Below are positions 1 to 6,163 of a stretch of DNA of 21,961 nt, piece after piece. A program made the translations under genes and the position numbers. The stretch is from an uncultured Cytophagaceae bacterium. GTDB lineage: Bacteria > Bacteroidota > Bacteroidia > Cytophagales > Spirosomataceae. Location of the stretch: NCBI GenBank assembly GCA_903837305.1, contig CAILUB010000153.1:1-21961 (forward strand), written 5' to 3'. How positions within the stretch are numbered: position 1 is the first letter of the stretch; the number at the start of each line of letters is the position of its first letter. The notes below the pieces were generated by a model that was not told where the DNA came from, ran no database searches, and saw only the letters and a program-made list of their open reading frames with translations.

Positions 1-166
1 CAACGTAGAATCAAGAGAATACAACGAGCGTTGGTATACAGAAATCCGTGCGTATCGTTTAGATCGTACCGGATCAATTCCAGCAGGAGTGGAGCCTACG
101 CCAGTAGCAGGCGGATATCAATTCCCTCCATTAGCGGCTGAGAGTGGGGATGATTTGCCATTCTAG
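1..166 (+). CDS. DUF3127 family SSB-like protein, C-terminal part (5' end outside window)
   Basis: Frame open from base 2 to a TAG at 164-166, giving 54 residues that begin NVESREYNERWYTEIRAYRL and end SGDDLPF. The NVESREY-x-x-RWYT-x-IRA block is what I recognise from the DUF3127 family of Bacteroidota, small OB-fold-like proteins resembling single-stranded-DNA-binding protein. The acidic tail ending DDLPF resembles the DDDIPF tip with which bacterial SSB docks partner proteins; a role in ssDNA transactions is inferred from that resemblance. The start codon and most of the OB-fold lie upstream of the window. The gene converges with the GNAT gene, with a shared bidirectional terminator between them. 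Confidence 0.75.
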   Translation, partial: NVESREYNERWYTEIRAYRLDRTGSIPAGVEPTPVAGGYQFPPLAAESGDDLPF

Positions 167-205
167 AAATAGGAGAGTATAGATTATAGAGTAGAGAGAA
201 TAGAT

Positions 206-230
206 AAGGGGCCCTAAAGCCCCTTTTTTT
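206..230. terminator. Bidirectional intrinsic terminator between DUF3127 and GNAT genes
   Basis: The stem GGGGC (208-212) pairs with GCCCC (219-223) across a 6-nt loop. It is followed by a T7 run (224-230) on the plus strand; the AA before the stem pairs with the first two T. It terminates the DUF3127 transcript and, with a weaker U tract, could serve the convergent GNAT transcript. Confidence 0.8.
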
Positions 231-240
231 AGTGATAAGT

Positions 241-263
241 CCTAAGGAAATGAGTCCGAAAGA
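241..263 (+). repeat. Interspersed GAGTCCGAA motif, copy 1
   Basis: The 23-base stretch matches 14143-14165 at 20 of 23 positions; the shared core is AATGAGTCCGAA. Both copies are in intergenic DNA next to a terminator, 14 kb apart. Function unknown. Confidence 0.55.
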
Positions 264-302
264 AAAATCGCAATCTGTACTCTATTATCTCTACTCTATA
301 AT

Positions 303-752
303 CTATACTCTCTTGTCTAACTCCATCGCTTGATGCACAATATCCGCCTCAATAAACGTATCTCCATAAGGCTGAAACCCTAAGGATGTATAAAGTGGCA
401 TGACTGAAACCTGTGCGTGCAAATAATAATGATGGCAATCCGGGAATTCTTTAGCGGATTCCGCAAAAATGTGGTGAATTATTTGGGACGCATATCCTTT
501 ACCACGTGCAGATTCTAAAGTGGCTATACGCTCTACCTTAATTCCTTTATCTGTTTTGCGGTAACGACCGGTTGCTACTGGTGTGGCGTCCTCAAACAGT
601 AAATAATGTTTGGCCACCGCGTCTAATTCATCAAATTCCTCAGAAGGCAAGCACTTTTGTTCTTTGACAAACACTTCGGTACGAATGGCAAACACTTGTT
701 CGATTTCTTCCGGACTAATCGCCTGAATAATCCTATTTTTCTTGTTTTCCAT
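303..752 (-). CDS. GNAT family N-acetyltransferase (ElaA/YjcF-like)
   Basis: A 149-residue single-domain Gcn5-related acetyltransferase, expected to transfer acetyl from acetyl-CoA to an amine; the substrate is unknown. The N-terminal FAIRTEVFVKEQ (about 21-32) is typical of the ElaA/YjcF-like subgroup. Motif A is visible as VERIATLE (73-80) followed by the CoA pyrophosphate loop RGKGYA (83-88). LHAQ (111-114) and YTSLGF (121-126) form the motif B region. The ATG at 752 lies inside the 3' end of phoH (20-nt overlap), so the gene is probably co-transcribed and translationally coupled with phoH, and no separate promoter is needed. Its TAG stop lies within the 173-312 inverted repeat. The length is normal for a one-domain GNAT. 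Confidence 0.9.
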   Translation of the reverse strand: MENKKNRIIQAISPEEIEQVFAIRTEVFVKEQKCLPSEEFDELDAVAKHYLLFEDATPVATGRYRKTDKGIKVERIATLESARGKGYASQIIHHIFAESAKEFPDCHHYYLHAQVSVMPLYTSLGFQPYGDTFIEADIVHQAMELDKRV

Positions 753-1692
753 ACGCTTCGATGATTTTACGCACTAAACGGTGGCGAACGACATCTGAAC
801 CGTCTAATTCAACAAAAGCGATGCCATTTATGCCAGAAAGGATGCGTTCTGCTTCTCCTAAACCAGAAGTTTGGTTTTTAGGTAAATCAACTTGGGATTT
901 GTCACCCGTAATAATCGTCTTCGATTGGATACCCATACGTGTCAAAAACATCTTCATCTGCATGGAGGTTGTATTTTGGGCTTCATCCAATAAAATAAAG
1001 GCCTTGTTTAGCGTACGGCCGCGCATATAGGCCAAGGGCGCAATTTCAATGGTCCGATTCTCTAAATAAAATTTCAGTTTCTCAGCTGGAATCATATCAT
1101 CCAACGCATCATAAATAGGACGCAAATACGGATCAATTTTCTCTTTCAAATCACCAGGTAAGAAACCTAGATTTTCACCTGCCTCTACAGCGGGACGCGT
1201 AATGATAATTTTCTTTACTTCTTTGTTCTTCAATGCTTTCACTGCTAGCGCCACTGCGGTATAGGTTTTACCTGTACCTGCAGGTCCAATCGCGAAGACG
1301 ATGTCATTCGTGGTGGCTGCATCGACCAATTTACGTTGATTCGGAGTTTTGGCCTTAATAACAATTCCTTTATTGCCAAAAAGAAGCACGTCTTTATCCT
1401 CTACCCAGGGCTGCTCTGATTCTTCACCTGTCGGATTCAAGACAGCGTCAATGTAAGCCTGCATATGCTTTTCCGTGAGCGTGTGATGTTTGTCTAAATG
1501 GGCCACACAAGAATTGACGATGGCTTCCACAAGAGCAATTTGATCATTCGATCCGCGGACGGTTAATTGCTCTCCACGAGCAATGATTTTAGATTGAGGA
1601 AAGGCGTGAATCAATAAATTGATATTGGTATTAGCCACACCTAAAAAGTCGATTAGAGAGACCTCAGAGAGGGAAATTATTTTTTCTAACAA
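733..1692 (-). CDS. phoH: PhoH family ATPase
   Basis: A 319-residue cytoplasmic PhoH/YbeZ-type P-loop ATPase. Residues 1-100 form an N-terminal nucleic-acid-binding region, as in other PhoH-like proteins. The Walker A motif is GPAGTGKT (136-143), and Walker B is FILLDE followed by AQN (232-240). TRPAVEAGENLGFLPGDLKE (165-184) is a highly conserved PhoH signature. PhoH-like proteins are linked to RNA metabolism and ribosome-associated functions; the exact role here is inferred from family only. Length is standard. The gene is divergent from dnaB across a 103-bp spacer and overlaps the downstream GNAT gene by 20 nt, so the two probably form one transcript. I saw no good -7 element for phoH in the spacer. 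Confidence 0.93.
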   Translation of the reverse strand: MLEKIISLSEVSLIDFLGVANTNINLLIHAFPQSKIIARGEQLTVRGSNDQIALVEAIVNSCVAHLDKHHTLTEKHMQAYIDAVLNPTGEESEQPWVEDKDVLLFGNKGIVIKAKTPNQRKLVDAATTNDIVFAIGPAGTGKTYTAVALAVKALKNKEVKKIIITRPAVEAGENLGFLPGDLKEKIDPYLRPIYDALDDMIPAEKLKFYLENRTIEIAPLAYMRGRTLNKAFILLDEAQNTTSMQMKMFLTRMGIQSKTIITGDKSQVDLPKNQTSGLGEAERILSGINGIAFVELDGSDVVRHRLVRKIIEAYGKQEK

Positions 1693-1764
1693 GTAAAAAT
1701 GGGTTTAAATCGTGTAGGAGTAAAAATAAGAAATTCTTGAAATTTAATACCTTCGTTTATAAGA

Positions 1765-1772
1765 TAATTTTG
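1765..1772 (+). promoter_or_regulatory. Putative Bacteroidota -7 element for dnaB
   Basis: TAATTTTG matches the Bacteroidota -7 consensus TAnnTTTG in every fixed position, 23 bases before the dnaB ATG at 1796. A -33 box is weak: TTTA at 1743-1746 is 18 bases upstream, and a TTG at 1737-1739 is too far away. A start site near 1778 would give a leader of about 18 nt. Confidence 0.4.
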
Positions 1773-1795
1773 AAAATTTAACGTAAAATTGTGGT

Positions 1796-3388
1796 ATGGA
1801 ATCTAACAACCCGTCATCCATTTATAAAAAAGGAAATCAGTCTGCTGCCGGAATTCGTTCTCAGGCAGGACCCACGCGATTAAGTGATTTGGGTCTTGGT
1901 AAATTACCTCCTCAGGCCGTTGACTTAGAAGAAGCGTTGTTAGGTGCGTTGATGTTAGAAAAAGAACCTTTGGCAAACGTCATCGAATTATTACGTCCAG
2001 CCACCTTTTACAAGGAAGGTCATCAATTAATTTTTGAGGCAATTCAAGGATTATTCCAAGCCTCTCAACCCGTTGATTTATTAACTGTTAATAATTTTTT
2101 AAAGCAAAACGGAACACTAGAGAAGGCGGGTGGCACTAGTTATTTAGCGCAATTAACCTCTCGGGTTAGTTCAACCTCTAACGTTGAATTCCACGCTAGA
2201 ATTATCATTGAGCAATATTTAAAGCGTCAGCTGATCCAAATATCCTCAGAAATCCAACGCCTATCTTATGAAGACACCTCAGACGTGTTTCACTTATTAG
2301 ATAAGATGGAGCAGGAGCTTTTCACGATTGCTGAATCCAATATCCGCAAGAATTACGAGAGTATGTCGGATATCTTGAAGAAGGCCGTGGATGAATTAGA
2401 GAAGAAACAACTTCAAAAAAGTGGCCTAACGGGTATTCCTTCCGGATTTACGGACTTAGACCGCTTAACTTCTGGCTGGCAAAGACAAGAATTAATCATT
2501 ATCGCGGCTCGTCCAGGTATGGGTAAGACGGCCTTTGTCGTTTCGGCTTGCCGAAACGCTGCCGTTGATTTTGGCCATTCAGTTGCTCTTTTCTCTCTTG
2601 AGATGAGTGCTGTGCAGTTAGTCAATCGTATTATTTCTGCTGAAGCAGAAATCGAAGCGGAGAAGATTCGTAAAGGCAAATTAGAACCGCACGAATGGCA
2701 GCAATTGCACACAAAAATCAATAAATTATTTGAAGCGAATATGTTTATTGACGATACACCAGCTTTATCTATTTTAGAATTAAGAGCAAAATGTCGTCGT
2801 TTATAGGCTCATAAAGGGATCGACGTTATCGTCAGTGTCTACTTGCAACTAATGACTGGCGATAGTTCAGGAAAAGGTGCCAGTGGTAATCGTGAACAAG
2901 AAATTGCTCAAATATCTCGTGCTTTAAAGCAATTAGCCAAAGAATTAGATGTGCCCGTTATCGCCCTTTCTCAATTAAATCGTTCTACAGAAACTCGAGG
3001 TGGTAATAAAAAACCACAATTATCCGATCTTCGTGAATCAGGTGCTATCGAGCAAGATGCCGATCAAGTAATGTTCATTTACCGACCAGAATATTATGAT
3101 ATAACAGCAGATGACCAAGGTAATTCTTTGGCCGGAATGGGAGAGATTATCATGGCTAAAAATCGTTCTGGTTCGCTAGATAGTGTTTGGCTAAAATTCA
3201 TTGGTAAATTCACTAAATATTGTGACCTTGATTTCCAACCATTCTCTAATAATGAGGGAGGCAATTTTGATTTAAGCGCATTAGGCGATCAGACCTCTGC
3301 TTTTGAATCTAGCAATGACGCGGTATTCAAAGGCAGCAAAATGAATCTTCCGCCGGAGGATTATGATCCACTTAACACTCCGTTTTAG
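1796..3388 (+). pseudogene. dnaB: Replicative DNA helicase DnaB, interrupted by an in-frame TAG
   Basis: A DnaB-type hexameric replicative helicase. The frame is colinear from ATG 1796 to TAG 3386-3388 (530 codons, normal family length) but contains a TAG at codon 337 (2804-2806). Part one has the N-terminal domain (about 35-140; KLPPQAVDLEEALLG), a linker, Walker A ARPGMGKTA (238-246) and the catalytic glutamate in FSLEMS (E269). Part two has the downstream helicase motifs (ALSQLNRSTETRGG, SDLRESGAIEQDAD) and the end CDLDF. Between them the frame reads RRL-stop-AHKGIDVIVSVYLQLMTG; families usually have lysine at the stop and aspartate directly before YLQ (Walker B). Here codon 348 is GTC (Val). 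There is no indel. Either the sequence has local errors, the strain has a true lesion with a second dnaB elsewhere, or this copy is dead. TAG is a normal stop in neighbouring genes, so recoding is unlikely. Confidence 0.88.
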
Positions 3389-3423
3389 AGTAGAGAGTAG
3401 AGAGTAGAGAGTAGAGAGTAGAG
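3389..3423 (+). repeat. Five perfect tandem copies of a 7-bp unit
   Basis: Five uninterrupted copies of AGTAGAG begin directly after the dnaB TAG stop. The array is purine-only apart from one T per unit. It sits where the left TAGAG-type arm of the second convergent-pair spacer would be, and may have grown from such an arm by slippage. Confidence 0.9.
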
Positions 3424-3439
3424 AAAAGGATTTTTATAT

Positions 3440-3473
3440 AGTCAAAAAAGGGGTATAAGCCCCTTTTTTGATT
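3440..3473. terminator. Bidirectional intrinsic terminator between dnaB and rlmD
   Basis: A6G4 (3444-3453) pairs with C4T6 (3460-3469) around a 6-nt loop, and the stem can extend to 3440/3473 with one G-T pair. There is a T run at one end and an A run at the other, so it can stop transcripts from both directions. It sits midway between the convergent dnaB and rlmD genes. Confidence 0.85.
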
Positions 3474-3478
3474 CAACA

Positions 3479-3505
3479 TCTCTACTCTATACTCTATTCT
3501 CTCTA
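3479..3505 (-). repeat. TAGAG-type repeat arm at the 3' end of rlmD
   Basis: Read on the minus strand, this begins at the rlmD TAG stop and runs as TAGAGAGAATAGAGTATAGA and onward with GTAGAGAT. It resembles the arms of the 173-312 element and is the inverted counterpart, imperfectly matched, of the AGTAGAG array after dnaB. Confidence 0.65.
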
Positions 3506-4930
3506 ATCTTGAGATTTCAGTTTCAACCTCACAATATTCTCCACATGATGCGTCTGCGGGAACATATCCACCGGATGAACCACATCTACTTCATAGGCAA
3601 CATCCAGTAAGGCTAAATCGCGGGCTTGCGTTGCCGGATTGCAAGAAACGTAAACGATTTTATTTGGCTTAACGGCTAAGATTTGATTCACTACATCTAA
3701 ATCCATTCCTGCACGAGGAGGATCGGTAATAATGACATCTGGAGCGCCGTGAATAGCAATAAATTCTTCTGTCAAAACCTTCTTCATATCGCCAGCAAAG
3801 AAGGTTGCATTCTTGATACCATTTAATTCGGCATTTATGCGCGCATCTACCACAGCCATCTCGACGTATTCGAGTCCAACAATTTTAGACGCATGTTTAG
3901 CTAAAAATAAACCAATGGTTCCTGTACCTGTGTACAAGTCATATACGTTTTCATTTCCTTGCAAATCAGCGTATTCGCGCACTAATTGGTATAGCTTTAG
4001 CGCTTGTTTGGCATTGGTTTGAAAGAATGATTTAGGGCCGATTTGGAACTTTAATTCCTCCATGGTTTCCACCATAAAGGCTTTTCCATGGTAGCAAACC
4101 ACCTCCAAATCATGGAAGGTATCGTTTCCTTTTTGATTAACCACATAATTCAAAGACGTGATCATCGGGAAAGTGGACTTCAAGTATTCCATGACAGATT
4201 TGATTTCCTCTTCTGTGGCATAAGCGAACTGGACGGTAACCATCCATTCGTTTGTAACCGTATTTCGGATAATCAAATTACGTAATGCTCCCTCTTGTTG
4301 ATTTTTTAATTCATAATAGGAGATACCATTAGCATCAGCAAAATCACGCACTCCGTTGCGAATCGCATTGGATGGATCAGGTTGCAAGTAACAATGATCG
4401 ACAGGTAAAATCTTATCAAAACGCCCTGGAACATGGAATCCCAAGGCATTCATGGATCCTAAATCTTCTTTACCAATTTCATCCTCTGTTAACCAGCGGG
4501 CACAAGAAAAGGTGAATTCTAATTTATTGCGGTAGTAATAAGTCTCCTCAGAACCTAGAATGGGTTGAAATTCGGGTAATTTCACTTTAGCGATGCGGGT
4601 CAAATTGTCTTTGACTTGTTGCGCTTTAAAGGCGGTTTGAGCTTCGTAAGAAACGTGTTGCCACTTACAACCGCCACAAATACCAAAATGGCTACAAGCT
4701 ACGTCTGTACGGTGTTTTGAAAGCGGCTGAATATTGATAGCTTGCGCTTGTTTGAAGCTTTTTTTAGACTTTAAAATTCGTAAATCCGCGATATCGCCAG
4801 GAGCGACAGCACCTTGAACAAAAATCACTTCATCATTTACTTTGGCTATACACTTTGCCTCTGCGGCAAAATCCAAAATGGCAATTTGTTCCAACACCAC
4901 TGGGGCTTTCTTTTCTTTTTTCTTACTCAT
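3503..4930 (-). CDS. rlmD: 23S rRNA (uracil-5-)-methyltransferase RlmD-type
   Basis: A 475-residue SAM-dependent RNA m5U methyltransferase of the RlmD/TrmA class (RlmD acts at U1939 of 23S rRNA in E. coli). In order: a TRAM-like RNA-binding domain (about 10-75); [4Fe-4S] ligand cysteines C79, C85, C88 (C-x5-C-x2-C) and C180; the SAM site DLYTGTGTIGLF (about 331-342); ITDPPRAGM; and the catalytic cysteine in YVSCNPATQARD (C430). The C-terminal HHVENIV contains the conserved glutamate E464. The four-cysteine cluster favours RlmD or a similar Fe-S paralogue over TrmA. I chose ATG 4930 over an in-frame GTG at 4948 because that GTG overlaps a good -7 element (4948-4955). The gene is divergent from the SDR gene and convergent with dnaB. 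Confidence 0.9.
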   Translation of the reverse strand: MSKKKEKKAPVVLEQIAILDFAAEAKCIAKVNDEVIFVQGAVAPGDIADLRILKSKKSFKQAQAINIQPLSKHRTDVACSHFGICGGCKWQHVSYEAQTAFKAQQVKDNLTRIAKVKLPEFQPILGSEETYYYRNKLEFTFSCARWLTEDEIGKEDLGSMNALGFHVPGRFDKILPVDHCYLQPDPSNAIRNGVRDFADANGISYYELKNQQEGALRNLIIRNTVTNEWMVTVQFAYATEEEIKSVMEYLKSTFPMITSLNYVVNQKGNDTFHDLEVVCYHGKAFMVETMEELKFQIGPKSFFQTNAKQALKLYQLVREYADLQGNENVYDLYTGTGTIGLFLAKHASKIVGLEYVEMAVVDARINAELNGIKNATFFAGDMKKVLTEEFIAIHGAPDVIITDPPRAGMDLDVVNQILAVKPNKIVYVSCNPATQARDLALLDVAYEVDVVHPVDMFPQTHHVENIVRLKLKSQD

Positions 4931-4947
4931 GCTGCTAAAAATGTGCA

Positions 4948-4977
4948 CAAAAATACGGCTTTATGTGGGCAAGCCAA
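4948..4977 (-). promoter_or_regulatory. Putative Bacteroidota promoter for rlmD
   Basis: On the minus strand, TTG (4977-4975) is followed 19 bases later by TATTTTTG (4955-4948), a perfect TAnnTTTG -7 element. This is the spacing expected for the Bacteroidota housekeeping sigma factor. A start near 4942 gives a leader of about 12 nt before ATG 4930. It excludes the upstream GTG as the start. Confidence 0.55.
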
Positions 4978-5006
4978 CCAATTCAAGATAAAACCTTAAC
5001 TTCGCG

Positions 5007-5828
5007 ATGAAATTAATTCACATGAAGAATCAAGTAGTTATCATCACGGGAGCTAGTTCTGGAATCGGAAAAGCATTAGCCTATGAATACGGCAGAAAAG
5101 GAGCACAGATCGTCATCACGGGCAGAAATGAGCAGAATCTCATCGCTGCCGAAACAGAATTACAATCGGCAGGCATAGCAGCTAAAGGTATTGTCTGTGA
5201 TTCAGCGTCTGAAGAACAAACCCGAGCTATGGTAGATCAGGTAATGCAATTATATGGCAGAATTGATCTATTAATCAATAACGCCGGTATTTCGATGCGT
5301 TCCATGTTTGAGACCGTAGATTTAAAAGTGTTGAAACAAGTGATGGACATTAATTTTTGGGGAACAGTTTACGCTACACATGCGGCTTTACCTCATATAA
5401 AAGCCGTTCAAGGCGGAATCATTGGTATTTCATCCATTGCAGGTTACCGCGGACTTCCCGTTAGAACAGGCTATTCAGCTTCTAAATTCGCTATGAATGG
5501 TTTCTTAGAGGCATTAAGAACTGAATTATTAGAAACGGGCGTCCACGTATTAATCGCATGTCCGGGATTTACCGCTTCTAATATCAGAGCGGCATCCTTG
5601 AATAGTGAAGGTAAAGTCACTGGGGACTCGATGCGGGACGAAGGCAAAATGATGTCTGCAGAGGAAGTGGCTACAAGAATTGCAGATGCTTATGAAGCAA
5701 AAAAGAAGACATTGGTATTGACATTCCAAGGTAAACTGACTGTTTTCCTGAACAAATGGATGAATGGATTTTTGGACAGAATGGTCTACAATACCCTGAA
5801 AAAAGAAAAGGATAGCCCTTTAAAATAA
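5007..5828 (+). CDS. SDR family NAD(P)-dependent oxidoreductase
   Basis: A 273-residue classical short-chain dehydrogenase/reductase. The Rossmann cofactor loop is TGASSGIG (14-21), NNAG is at 91-94, the catalytic serine is in ISSIAG (141-146), and Y156-x3-K160 forms the active site (YSASK). The substrate cannot be told; the C-terminal tail (about 235-273, KLTVFLNKWMNGFLDRMVY) is amphipathic or membrane-associating, as in SDRs of the DltE/YqjQ kind that act on lipids. A second in-frame ATG at 5022 (MKNQVV) is a possible true start: TAACTTCG at 4997-5004 is a near -7 element that would place transcription start after the first ATG. The 3' end overlaps the convergent PAS gene by 43 nt. Confidence 0.9.
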   Translation: MKLIHMKNQVVIITGASSGIGKALAYEYGRKGAQIVITGRNEQNLIAAETELQSAGIAAKGIVCDSASEEQTRAMVDQVMQLYGRIDLLINNAGISMRSMFETVDLKVLKQVMDINFWGTVYATHAALPHIKAVQGGIIGISSIAGYRGLPVRTGYSASKFAMNGFLEALRTELLETGVHVLIACPGFTASNIRAASLNSEGKVTGDSMRDEGKMMSAEEVATRIADAYEAKKKTLVLTFQGKLTVFLNKWMNGFLDRMVYNTLKKEKDSPLK

Positions 5829-6133
5829 AGCATGGGGAATAAGGAGCCGTCTTTGCGTTTGGCCTTTAAATCAAGGCCAATTCCCATGGGTCTAGAGATG
5901 GGCTTTTCATGGCCTAAATTAGATAAATGACCATGGTGGCGATCCTTTAAATGATTGGGAATCAGTAATGAAATATTTTCTCCTAGCAATTCAATTGAAT
6001 CGTATCCAAACAACTTATCCGCGAATCGATTCGATAGAATTATTTCAAAACTTGAATTGGTAACAATAATGCCAATAGCCGCTTCTTGGAAGATCGCTTG
6101 AAACTCGAATCCTGCTTGTATTTGGTTAGGCAT
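5786..6133 (-). pseudogene. Truncated PAS-domain protein (likely sensor gene remnant)
   Basis: 115 codons. Residues 8-100 are a PAS sensor domain: FQAIFQEAAIGIIVTN (start of the fold), ANRFADKLFGY-like SNRFADKLFGYDSIELLG, then RPMGIGLDLKAKRKDGSLFP. In Bacteroidota this PAS type normally continues with the last strands of the fold (FPVEISLS-like) and then a kinase or other output domain. Here PAS similarity stops after P100, at about 5834, six bases from the end of the convergent SDR gene, and the last 15 codons are antisense of SDR coding sequence. The gene therefore looks cut by a deletion or rearrangement at about 5829-5834. It follows the acylase gene by 30 bp on the same strand and may be co-transcribed. 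A small stand-alone PAS protein is possible but less likely. Confidence 0.7.
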
Positions 6134-6163
6134 TGGTTATATTTAATTTTAAATATACAAAAT

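Larger units (their letters stand above)
173..312. repeat. Inverted repeat (TAGAG-type) around a terminator, between convergent genes
   Basis: The arms are 173-204 and 281-312. By hand alignment, 173-197 is perfectly complementary to 288-312 (25 bp); after one mismatch six more bases pair, so 31 of 32 positions match. The arms are purine-rich on the sense strand of the gene each follows (core TATAGAGTAGAGA). The right arm runs into the GNAT gene and includes its stop codon. The spacer holds the terminator at 206-225 and, on the GNAT side, a GAGTCCGAA-type repeat. A similar arrangement recurs at 3389-3505, so this looks like an interspersed element of convergent 3' ends. Confidence 0.8.

Noticed and set aside
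761..1030. Plus-strand ORF of 89 codons inside phoH.
   Set aside because: It lies antisense to a strongly conserved PhoH frame and its translation has no recognisable motif.
2413..2721. Minus-strand ORF of 102 codons opposite the dnaB ATPase core.
   Set aside because: The dnaB frame carries the Walker A motif here; the antisense protein is Cys/Ser/Arg-rich with no domain.
2804..2842. An intein or intron insertion, or TAG recoding, as explanation for the dnaB interruption.
   Set aside because: The frame is colinear with no added sequence between the two parts, so nothing is inserted; TAG is the stop of several neighbouring genes, so recoding of TAG is unlikely.
3389..3423. A CRISPR array.
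   Set aside because: Units are 7 bp in direct tandem with no spacers and no cas genes nearby.
4931..4948. GTG at 4948 as start of the rlmD gene (6 residues longer).
   Set aside because: It overlaps a perfect TAnnTTTG -7 element with a TTG 19 bases upstream, so transcription would begin downstream of it; ATG 4930 gives the usual MSKKK-type start.
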